A DNA stretch of 64,000 nucleotides. Source: Glossina fuscipes. Taxonomy: Eukaryota; Arthropoda; Insecta; Diptera; Glossinidae. Positions 28,600 to 64,000 of the stretch are shown here, in pieces. The notes under the pieces are model-generated. The model was not told the DNA's origin and did no database searches. It worked only from the letters and a program-made list of their open reading frames with translations. Each line of letters starts with the position of its first letter. The first letter of the stretch is position 1. The stretch is taken from contig NW_023998517.1 of assembly GCF_014805625.2 (NCBI RefSeq), positions 1,010,293-1,074,292 on the forward strand. Reading direction: 5' to 3'. Both the position numbers and the translations under genes were made by a program.

Positions 28600-29522
28600 A
28601 ATTCTTTTTTTAATAATATTTTTTATTCTTTTTTTTTGTTTTTTTGCTTTTATTTTTTTTTTTGTTTTGTTTGTTTTGTTTTTATTTTTAATACATTCTA
28701 AAAAGTATATAATTCACACTCGATTATTTACAGTTCTATTATTAGCAATAATAAGTTTACAAATACATTTTATTGATACTAAACGTTTTGCTTTTTTTGT
28801 TTTTTTTTGTATTTTTTTGTTTTTTTTCTTCTTGTAGTTATATCATAAATATTGTGTTGTTGGGTATGTGAATAGAGGAGGGGGGCGCGGAGGAGTCAAC
28901 TATTAAAATCTTGACAAATCTTTACAAATGATTTTAGTTTATTTATTTTTTTTTTTTCTTGGAAATTAATGCAAAAAAAAAATGTTTCTTAAAAAAGTCG
29001 GCCAAAAATTTACGTATATCTGGTTTTTGCTTTCAAGTGATTCGATGCAAAAGTAATTACAACTTATTAAAAAGCTTTCAATAAAAGAGAAATTTTAACT
29101 TTTCCTTCACTTTTAAGTTTTGTCAAGAATTTTTTATTTTTAGATGTTTTTTTTAAATATATTACGTATATATGTTTCTTTACTTAACTCTATAACAAAA
29201 AAAATAAATAAATTCTTTTTTTACGTATAAATGTTTCTTTCGATACCAATTATATTATTATTCTTTTTTAATTTTTAAAAATTATTTACAAACAAATATT
29301 GCTACAGAAACAAACAAAAAAGAAGAAAGGATTACAAGTTTTTTTTAATTTTTTTTTTTTTTTTTTTTAACTATGCTATATGTAGTATACATTTACAGGG
29401 TATTTATTTTGTGACTTTGGTATTTTGTATATGAAAAACGTCCTAGTTTTTCCCAAAAACAAAAAATAAAAAAAAAAACAAACACTTTAGTTTATGAAAA
29501 TTTTAAATACAAGAATAAAAAT
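28600..29522. other. T-rich low-complexity block downstream of Antp
   Basis: Strongly T-rich on the plus strand, with repeated short (T)n G/A interruptions and no open frames. The texture is the same as at 31482-32200, and the two blocks may have been one before the 29523-31481 sequence entered. It could be distal Antp 3' UTR or plain intergenic DNA. Confidence 0.45.
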
Positions 29523-31481
29523 TATATTCACCTTAAAGCTAACCAGCCTGGGAAGATTTAATAAATTAAACGAGTTGGATACCGTTTGCGCGGATATATA
29601 CAACCACTAGAAAAGCGATAGCCACAACTTTTATTATACTAGTCGATTCAAAAAGTGATTCTGTTTAAATCTGTCTGTCCGTCTGTCCACTTTACGTTCT
29701 TGTGTTCGACTTAGGGGTCGCAATTTTTGAGATATTGTAAAGAAATTCGCTGCAGCGACAACGTTTGGACCACGGGCGAACTCTATTGAAAGTGATTCGA
29801 ATCAGACCACATTTTCGACCACTTCCTACATAATGCCTTATTTTTTAATATGAATAACTGGCATAACCGCGTATTTAATGTTGGGTGGTAGCCTACACTA
29901 TGGTGCTTTCGCTTAATTTAACTCAATTCTTTACTGGTACAGATAGATGAGAAGACAGATAGTGGCCGATGACCACTATCACAAGATGCTGTCAGCTGTT
30001 CAACACGACCTCAAGAAAAAATCTATCTTTATCTTAAAAATGCTAAAAGCTTTGAAATATTTTTCATATTTTAACAGTTGTTAATAGCGTATCGCAACTG
30101 TTTTTAAACATGATTTGGGTAAGAGAATCAAAAAAGCACTTGTTTTAACGACAGACAAGGAGATCCGTGGTTTATTTAACCCAGAAATTTAAGCTTAGCA
30201 GGAATATATACACTTCACTATACACACACGTGTACTGCCTCTTGTATATACATGATGAACATGTTAAAGCATTATTTCTCTCAGCTTTGCAGATATAATC
30301 CCCTTGCTTTCTATTAGATTTTCTTAATTAGAAACTCACTATAAAAGAAAACGTGTATGTCCTGACTGCTTCAATTTTGATTGCAAATTTAGTTGGCTGC
30401 GTAGACGCTGCAATTAGCAATGACATCCCATCGATTGGTATCTTTGACGTACCTAATTAGGGACCATATTCATCTACTTGATAATCGGCGGTACAAAAGT
30501 AAGTATGTATGAATAGATCTAACCTGCGGGTTCAATAACTTCTAAAGAAAGAGTCGGATGACCGATTGCGATTGCTTTTAGCGGAAACAATGAGATTCCC
30601 TTGGTAAATATTTGCTTTAACTCCCAGATGAATATTTGCTTTTGCTTTTCAGACACTTTTTCAAGCGCTGAGGGTACGCGTTAAATCGGTATATCTTAAA
30701 ACCGAACGGAGCCAGTTTCTATCCCTGCTCCTGTGATAAGTAACGCGGGACAAGCGGGCAGATAACTGGTTTGCCGTACATATGATGAAATTGACTTAAA
30801 ACCCCGCTCTGATCACCTCTATGCTTTTATGTACTTTAAAAGTCGCTGGAGAATATTTGTTGCAAATAGGAGAACAACAATTCTGCATAGATACCCTTTC
30901 GTGCAGAAAACTTGGGATTTAAATCTAAAAGTGTTTACGAATTTTTTTAGAAATAATTCAAATATCTGCTCGATTTAGTTTAAGGGATCGGTTTACTTCA
31001 AAAAATTTTGTGATCACAAAAAATTTAACAAAGAACTAAAGGCAGATAGGTGGGCTTTATTGGTCAATTCATGTTTTTAGTTCGATCAATCAATCGAGAT
31101 ATCAATTTAGCCAGTTGCTCCCATCTACCCGCATATTATTGGAATCTTTAAGGCATAAAATATTGGGATGACTTGGGCAAATGTGTATTTTGACAGATGC
31201 TGAGCGATAGTGAACTCATGGATCAAAATATCAACAAACACTAAATAAAAGAAGATTACTTCGTACAACCTTTCCCTTAAAGCTCTCCAGACTTGAGCTG
31301 ATATCGAAGCTGATATGAAGTTTATTCGATTATTTCTTCTTCTATAAACTTTTAAAACTTCCGGGTAAATATATGCCCGTAGACCTAAAATTTCCTACTT
31401 TCTCTGCATTCATTTTATACTTTCGTTATATAGAAGCGCGAAAACCTAGGTATTCAAAAGTCACTCTTTAAGGTGAATATA
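29523..31481. mobile_element. Putative 1.96-kb insertion with 16-bp terminal inverted repeats
   Basis: The left end TATATTCACCTTAAAG (29523-29538) is the exact reverse complement of the right end CTTTAAGGTGAATATA (31466-31481). The outer TATA could include a TA target duplication. The block is of mixed composition, while both flanks (28600-29520 and 31482-32200) are strongly T-rich on the plus strand, so the ends coincide with composition breaks. It has no open frame of 60 codons, so it would be non-autonomous or fully decayed. A GTCY-type repeat sits inside at 29640-29830. Chance pairing of AT-rich 16-mers is the main alternative. Confidence 0.45.
29640..29830 (+). repeat. GTCY-type dispersed repeat (mini-me-like)
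   Basis: GTCGATTCAAAAAGTGATTC is followed by TCTGTCTGTCCGTCTGTCCA, then TCGCAATTTTTGAGATATTG, GGACCACGGGCGAACTCTATTGAA and a CACATTTTCGACC stretch. The arrangement (flank, GTCY run, AAATTTGG-like part, GGACGAA-like part, TATTGAAA) is the common muscomorph dispersed repeat linked to GTCY microsatellites. It lies inside the putative 1.96-kb insertion. Confidence 0.6.
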
Positions 31482-32880
31482 GTTTTTTTTTTTTTGTTTT
31501 TAAGGAAATTTGGAAAAACTTTTTTCGGTTGCATAAATTTTTTCTAACTTTGAATTTTCATCGGTTTTCTTTTATCTAGAAATGTTATCATTATTATTAT
31601 TATTATTATTACATTTAATTTTCTATACAAATAATTTATTTTCTGTACTATCGCATTTGTTTCATTTCAGTAAAAATATAATTATTTTTAATTTTAAGTG
31701 TTTTTGTTTTTTTTTTTTCTTTTTTTAATTAATTTTATTATTTTATGTGTATATTGTTTGGTATATCTTTGTCTCTTAAATTTTTTGTAGATATTGCATG
31801 TCTTTCAATCAACGTCGAGTATTTTCCTTATGGGATTGTTCATGCAATTTCCTCTTTCACTTTCTTATAACTATCGTTATATAGGTATTTAGACATTTTT
31901 TACACCATTTGATTCGTGTTTTATTTATTTAAGATTTTCCATAAATTAATTTACATTGCAATATATTTTTTCTTGTATTTTTACAATTTTACTTAAGATT
32001 TAAATATTTTTTTTTTTTTTTTATTCTATGTAGTTATTAATTTATTATTATTATTATTATTTTTTTTTTTTTAATAGTTTTGCTTTTATTTTTTTTATAT
32101 TTTGCATTAAATAACTTATTAAGATTTGAGGTCACATGAGTTGGTTTTGTTGATTTTTTTTTTTTTCTTTTTTTTCATTTAAAATTTTTATTCAATTATT
32201 CATAAAAATTCAAATGAAAACTAATAATAAAACAAGAGTCTTAAGAGATTTATGTACGCATAACTATCGGTACCCATTCGTTATTTTCATTCATTTCCGT
32301 TTATCTTTGTCATCGTCACATAACGAAAGGGAAGATGTTAACATCTTTGCGCAAGACAGTGATTTTAAATTTTTGATATCAAATTTAAAAAAAAAAAAAC
32401 AAATATTTTGAAAATTTGATTTCCCCCAAGAGAAGAACATAATTTGATGTAAGGGCCTGAAAATACAAGCATTTTCGAATCAATACAAGTAGGATAGGGA
32501 GGAGTGGACAGAATATTAAATGCGCAATTTGGTAAATAGAACTTTTATATTGTTTACGATGCCCAGAAGGGTAACCAACGATGGAGAAGAAATCTCGAAC
32601 ATGTACTCGAAGTACAAAGTCTTTCTGTGAACAAAACTCCCAATGTTATGCATGATGTCTGAGAAGGTAATAATCTTTGCAAGTGGAACCCAACAATCTC
32701 TTCATAGTTTTTTTTTTTTTTTTTTTTGCGAAAATAACTCTCGTCTGTGGAAAGGTATCGAAATAGGACGTTTTTGTTTTTTTTTGAAAAGAACTCTTGC
32801 TCTAGCATTTACGGAGATAACTGAACATAGCTTTCATTAATAATTAATTTTTTTCTCTTAACCATTAATTAATTTCCTTC

Positions 32881-32997
32881 TTTATTTTTTTCTTTTCCCA
32901 AAACAAAAGCATACAGTATTGTGTGTTAACATAGGTTGCTTCATAACATAAAAAAAAAGAAGAAGAAGAAAAGTAATAATATTTATTTTCTTCAATT
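32881..32997 (-). terminator. Candidate proximal polyadenylation hexamers for Antp
   Basis: TTTATT on the plus strand (AATAAA on the transcript) is at 32992-32997 and 32881-32886, 131 and 242 nt past the stop codon. More such hexamers occur near 32187, 32085, 31925 and 31635. In sequence this AT-rich many are expected by chance, so none is proven. Confidence 0.3.
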
Positions 32998-33030
32998 TTG
33001 TCTATTGTTAAACCAGCTTGTTGGAGGGTT

Positions 33031-33078
33031 GAGACAGATAGAGAGAGAATGAGATAGAGAGAGAGAGAGAGAGAGAGA
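33031..33078. repeat. (GA)n microsatellite in the Antp 3' UTR
   Basis: An interrupted GA tract ends in about ten uninterrupted GA units. It would be a CU-rich tract in the Antp transcript, 50 nt after the stop codon. GA tracts can bind GAGA factor as DNA, but no function can be read here. Confidence 0.9.
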
Positions 33079-33127
33079 TGGGATGAGGAGTAATGCGCTG
33101 AAGTACGGGCGTGTTGATCGATTGTAC

Positions 33128-59425
<26,298 letters not shown>

Positions 59426-59907
59426 CTTTATGAAATATCTACGTGTGTATTACGGTGATGTGTGTGGTTGTATGTGCTTATATTCTAGTGACTCTTTCTT
59501 TCTTTCTTTCTTTAATTTTTTTTTTTTTTTTTTATTCTTTTACTATAAACAAATGACTTTTCCTTTAATGTCTGTATGTAAAGGGAATTATTGTTATTTT
59601 TTTTTTTATTTGATCGGTTGTTTTTGTTTTTATTGTTGTTGCGATTGATTTTGAATAGAAAAACCTTTATAAAGATGCTTGAAGCTAAAGTTTATTTTTA
59701 AATAGAACTTATCTTTAATATATAAATAATGTGGGGTTGTATGTTGCGCCTGTCTGAGGGTGTATGCGTATATTTTATGTAAGTATGTGTTTTTGCGTAT
59801 TTAAGTGTGTATATAGAAATGTATGTAAGTGTGTGTGTCTGTCTGTGTGTGGGTGCGTGCGCGTGTGTGTGTGTATGTGTTGCGTTTGTTATGTAACTCC
59901 GTAAAAC
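59426..59907 (-). other. Antp: Antp 5' untranslated leader within the start-codon exon
   Basis: Upstream of the start codon the best acceptor is AATTTTTTTTCTTACAG|G at 59909-59908, with a branch-like TTAATGAAA before it. The 482 nt from there to the start codon contain no ATG at all on the transcript strand; the first one lies in the intron at about 59928. The segment carries a (CA)n-like run (59817-59880), A-rich runs and a (GAAA)n run (59495-59535). Drosophila Antp also has a non-coding part in its start-codon exon and uses internal ribosome entry. The exact 5' end is inferred from the splice signal only; an alternative AG lies near 59945. Confidence 0.6.
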
Positions 59908-60715
59908 CTGTAAGAAAAAAAATTTCATTAATTTAAAAGGTTACCTTTTCCCAAAAAAAAAAAAAGAGAAAAAAGGATAATCATTTCCTTTTAATATACG
60001 ACTTACTTAGGGCTTTGAACACTTAAGTACAATTTACAAATTTATTTAATCCTTAGCTTAGCGTTTAAGTGTTGAGGTATAAAATTAGCTATCTCTCTTG
60101 GTGATCTCATGCAAGGCAAAAGTTTATGGTGTGCCTTTCTCTCTTCCTTCCTCTACTCTTGAATCGCTGATTGGTACAGAATCCAAAATAGAATGCGTTT
60201 TTTGTAAGTTGGATAAAAATATAGATTAGGAGCAAAAAATTCTTTACAAAAAATCCGTTGGCTTTTCCTTTCTATTTTTATTTTCTTTGCTTTGTTTTCT
60301 TGTTGTTTTGTTTCTTCTCTCCTCTCCGTTTTTCTTTTAGGTAAAAATAAATTCCAGGATTTTCTTAAGTGCTATTGTGTCCAATTTTAATATGAAACTC
60401 TGAAAGTGAAAGAAAGAAAAGGCAAAAAAATTGTTAAAAAAATTTATTTAGAATAATTTTTGTTTTTGTTGTAATGGCGTTTATTTAAAATATGGCCGTA
60501 TAGGCGAACGCATAATGATAATCGCCTTGACCTGACCATCCTTCCGGTTAAATTCATTCAATTTCCTGCATACCTATCTTTCTCTTTCTCTCTCATTTTC
60601 ATTCAATTCGTATTGCTATCTCTTTCAAATTGTTTAATACAATCTATAACTTTTGACCCAATAAATCATAAATTTCAACAATACAAGCAACAGCCTTAAA
60701 CATGTGGATGGGATT

Positions 60716-60738
60716 TATATATATATATATATATATAC
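60716..60738. repeat. (AT)n microsatellite
   Basis: An uninterrupted AT tract lies upstream of the Antp start-codon exon. Similar tracts are at 3730-3757, 10671-10698, 23221-23255, 41230-41265 and 46050-46072. They are typical of the window and not informative by themselves. Confidence 0.9.
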
Positions 60739-63429
60739 ATGTATATGAATTTAATGTATTTGTAATATGTTCAAATTCACATATGTATGCTCGCATTCAT
60801 ACATACATATACACTTATTGTAATTACATGACATGAATAGCAGATGCAGAGCATAATAGAATGGCATCAGGAATTATATATGTATTTATAAGCATATGTG
60901 CGTATGTGTTTTTATATAACTCATGCACGTACTCACGTAAGGATACGAATGTCGTAGAGGATGAGGAAATATCGAAAAAACCTAAAGGCAACTAGCCAGC
61001 CAGTCAACCTTGTCTTTAGGCCAATTGGATCCTTCTGTTCACCTTGATTTGTCTTTAAAAGCCTTTAAATACTTTCGATGACAGCAACAACTTCTCGGCT
61101 AACACATGTATGTAAATACAATTTAACATTTATTTAAACTTTAAAATAAAACACTTATTTTCGTCACCTTATGACCTGAGAAATCGAAAGATCTTTTTAC
61201 CTGAGAAATGGAAAGAAAATCACTATACGACAGTAGCCTGAAATATCTAATTGCATAAGGGTTTTTAGGTCCAGTTCTAATGGTGCTTCTAGAACAGTTA
61301 ACGCCTACCATTGTAATGTTTTAACTAAAGCCCACTTAATTAGAATGGAGTCGGAGCAGGTAAGAATAATGAAATTAAAAAAATGGAAATTTTGGATAAA
61401 AATTCTTTCTTACTTCACCTTTTCCTAAGATACTCATTCAGCTTAGTAAGATACTCATAGTGTTTAGTTTAGTTTAGTAGCTTAATAGTTCAGTTTTTAG
61501 TAGTTAGTAGTAAGCAAAAGATCAGTTTGGCTTTGACTTGAATCAAAATTTATTTAGTTTAGTGAGTATCTTTTTTCAATTTGTGCAAGTCAGGCGAATC
61601 AAAAAAGACCTCTTCAACGGCCGGCAAGATGAATGGACCGCTGTATGACCAAATTGTTGCAAAATAGCATTCCTTAGAATGTTTCTGATCAGATTTACGG
61701 ATTAAAGTTAAAATAAAAAATTCAGAATAATCGGAGTTTTTTTCGATTGTGGATAAGAAAACCATATGCATCTACGGGTATACCCTGTGTGAATATCCAT
61801 AGTGTGAAGCTAGCAAAATATTGCCTTTTCTGCCTTTGCATTTGTCCTTCTGTCCTCTCTTTTTTTTTTTTTTTTTGTAATATAATCAAAGTGTTAGGTC
61901 TACAAATCTTAGCTTATATCTTAAACCCTTACATCGGTCAATATCGAGTGTTACATACCCTACGCCACCAATTTACCTCACACCTCCACCACTCTACCTA
62001 ACCACTTTACCTAACACCACCTTTCTTCACCTACTTTTATCATAGAATATCAAAAGTTACTTATTGTTACGTGCATGAGACTCTACCTGTGCGGCGTTGG
62101 GTGCAGAAAATAGATCTCTATAGTCCAACAATTGCTATAATAAACTTTATGTGAAGTCATTATTTTGTACTATTTTTACTTGTAAAAAACTAAAAGGTGA
62201 ACCTGGCTGCCATATAAAGATTAGGTTTTTTTGTAAACATTTTTACATGGGAGTGTATTCAAAGTATGGTTCTATCCCATCCGAAGACTCCACATTCGTT
62301 TAATAAGATTGAATCGTATTTTTCACTGATATATGTCGAGAAATATGAAGTGAAAAACTGTTTCATAGCTATAGCGACTTTTGTAAGTTATGACTACTTT
62401 TGAGAAGTGGTCATTGTCCGGTGGATATCATTTTTGGTGACGTTCGTCCGGCATACCTTATGTTAAGAGAGTACATTGAAAATGTGCGGTCTATGGCTTA
62501 TGGCTTCAGCACAAACCGACCTCAGATGGAAAGACGGACACTTATGCTTAAACCAATTCACAAAATGTAAATAGCAGTTGAAGTCGTAGCAGCAAAATAT
62601 GTAAATTAAACTCGTCTCACAATTATTTCATTTACCGTACAAATTAGGTGAGATTTTAAATTAATTATCATGTTGTACTGATATAACAGCAACGAAAAGT
62701 GAAAGAAATACATAATGATTTCCATCTCCACAACGCAAAAATTTCATTCATTTGTTTACATCTTTCTGGAAAGGACAACAACCAACAAACAAAAAGCTGA
62801 CAAAACCAAAGCTTCCGTTTCAATTATAAATACACAATGCTATGCGTAATCACGTAACAAAAAAAAAAAAAAAAAAAAACAACAGAAACGTTGGCATGAA
62901 AGACAGAACAATGAAAACCGGAAACAAATATGCGACAACAACGATGCGATGATGATGGTAGGCAATCGTACAAAACCACAAGAAATGTAAACATAGACAA
63001 GGTAATGCATAGTGAAATATATATGATTATGTGACGCGTCCCCTTCTATTCCGTCCTTTTACCCCTTACCGCCATCGCCTATCAAACATAAATAAATAAT
63101 TGTTAGCCATAACCCAGACTCACGGTTGGCTTATGGTGCCCACAAACAAAACGAATGGATGCTGGATAACGTCTAGGCATTTATGAAGCCATATCGTCAT
63201 TGGGACTCTCAGCTTTCTCTTCTATTTTAGAGTATACAAACATACCGATACAGTTTTTAAATGCTTTCGTAGGCAAAGATAGAATATTTTTAACATAAAC
63301 ACGTTAAACGTTAAAGTACACTGAAAGTAATTTCAAATAACATGAATAGGAAAAATGAAAGAAATAAGAAAACACTCTCATGCTCTATTTGAAGAGAATG
63401 CTCAGTTCTTTCAATAGCGTTCGTCCTTG

Positions 63430-63660
63430 GACCAAAACCAAAACACGCCGGTGCACCAAATTTCATCAAAATACCTCAAAAATTCCGACTTGAAAACTGA
63501 GGTGGAGAGCACAAGACAGACAGAGGGACGAACAAGCTTAAGTCGATTCAGAAAGTGATTATGAATAGATACAATAAGAAGGCGGTCTACCTCAAGCCCT
63601 GCTTGTTGTTGTTTACATCCGTACAAACTTAGCATACCCTTGTACAAGAAGTGATGTAGG
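63430..63660 (-). repeat. GTCY-type dispersed repeat, minus orientation
   Basis: Minus strand: CACTTCTTGTACAAGGGTAT, GGGCTTGAGGTAGACCGCC, ATCACTTTCTGAATCGACTT, AAGCTTGTTCGTCCCTCTGT, TTTGATGAAATTTGGTGCAC, GGTCCAAGGACGAACGCTAT. This is the most complete copy in the window. The 78-codon open frame across it (63411-63647) is part of the repeat and not a gene. Confidence 0.7.
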
Positions 63661-64000
63661 GCATGATATGTTTCTTGTGCGTGCCTGACCGTACTCCGCC
63701 TTACACCTTATCTCTGAAGGCAAGCTAAGTGCATATGACTGCCCAGATGCGCCATTAATATCAAAGCTTAGTCATGCACAGTCAACCATGCTGTAACGCG
63801 GCTCGAATAAACCTGGATGGCACGTCAAATCCTAGTTTCTTAGAGCGCAGTCTTCGTAAAAAGCGATACAAATTTATCGCGTTACAAAAGAGCTGACCGT
63901 ATGTAAAAAACCGTTTATCTCGAAATGTGGCATATCTTCACTTCGTCCGCTTATTTCAGCACAATATTTTTTGTTACCATAAAACTAATATTCTTTCCTC

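Larger units (their letters stand above)
31482..33127 (-). other. Antp: Antp 3' untranslated region, end undetermined
   Basis: This follows the TAA at 33128. It is very AT-rich, with long T runs on the plus strand (A runs in the transcript) and almost no open frames. AATAAA hexamers on the transcript strand occur from about 130 nt after the stop onward, so several poly(A) sites are possible. Drosophila Antp uses two poly(A) sites about 1.5 kb apart, which is my reason for extending the call to the edge of the putative insertion. The true end could lie anywhere from about 32900 down to 28600. Confidence 0.4.
59908..64000 (-). other. Antp upstream intron or 5' non-coding DNA
   Basis: No further exon could be recognised. 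A GTAAGT donor-like site is at 60006-60001, but I cannot tie it to an exon. Contents: T-rich tracts (60240-60480), an (AT)n run (60716-60738), an imperfect TTTAG repeat (61465-61510), a GTCY-type repeat fragment (about 61740-61870) followed by a CCACCT-rich stretch, a poly(A) run (62860-62879), and a GTCY-type repeat (63430-63660). Open frames here are short and unconserved. Confidence 0.5.

Noticed and set aside
60001..60006. GTAAGT donor-like site about 100 nt upstream of the leader exon acceptor
   Set aside because: It would imply a 100-nt intron, but no exon with any supporting signal lies behind it.

Overview
This is eukaryotic DNA from a higher (schizophoran) fly. It is AT-rich and full of poly(A)/poly(T) runs, AT, AC, GT and GA microsatellites and decayed repeats. 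The only protein-coding gene I can support is the Hox gene Antennapedia (Antp) on the minus strand. Four coding pieces join in frame into a 374-residue protein that aligns along its whole length with Drosophila Antp (378 residues there). Dispersed repeats carrying degenerate GTCY runs, typical of muscomorph flies, fit a non-Drosophila schizophoran (calyptrate or acalyptrate). I cannot name the species.

Layout, read in the gene's direction (right to left). 64000-59908: intron or upstream non-coding DNA. 59907-59426: untranslated leader with no AUG on the transcript strand, ending at the start codon. 59425-58802: first coding exon (MTSYF motif, poly-Gln). 58801-55460: intron of 3.3 kb. 55459-55421: a 39-nt microexon. 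55420-55230: intron of 191 nt. 55229-55019: YPWM exon. 55018-33379: intron of 21.6 kb with a dead mariner copy, three SINE-like copies, two minisatellites and several GTCY repeats. 33378-33128: homeobox exon with the stop codon. Below 33127: AT-rich 3' UTR of unknown end. Between 29523 and 31481 lies a 1.96-kb block bounded by a perfect 16-bp inverted repeat, which looks like an insertion. 28600-1: intergenic DNA. In flies this side of Antp faces ftz and Scr, but no second homeobox or other recognisable gene is present here.

The main observations are these. The distal of the two alternative donors known at the Drosophila YPWM exon reads GA instead of GT, so the GKCQ-containing isoform is probably not made. 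The leader exon lacks AUGs over about 480 nt. At least six copies of a tRNA-derived, SINE-like family are scattered through the window. There is a possible 1.96-kb terminal-inverted-repeat element next to the Antp 3' end, and three diverged tandem repeats. I found no bacterial-type system, CRISPR array or functional RNA gene.
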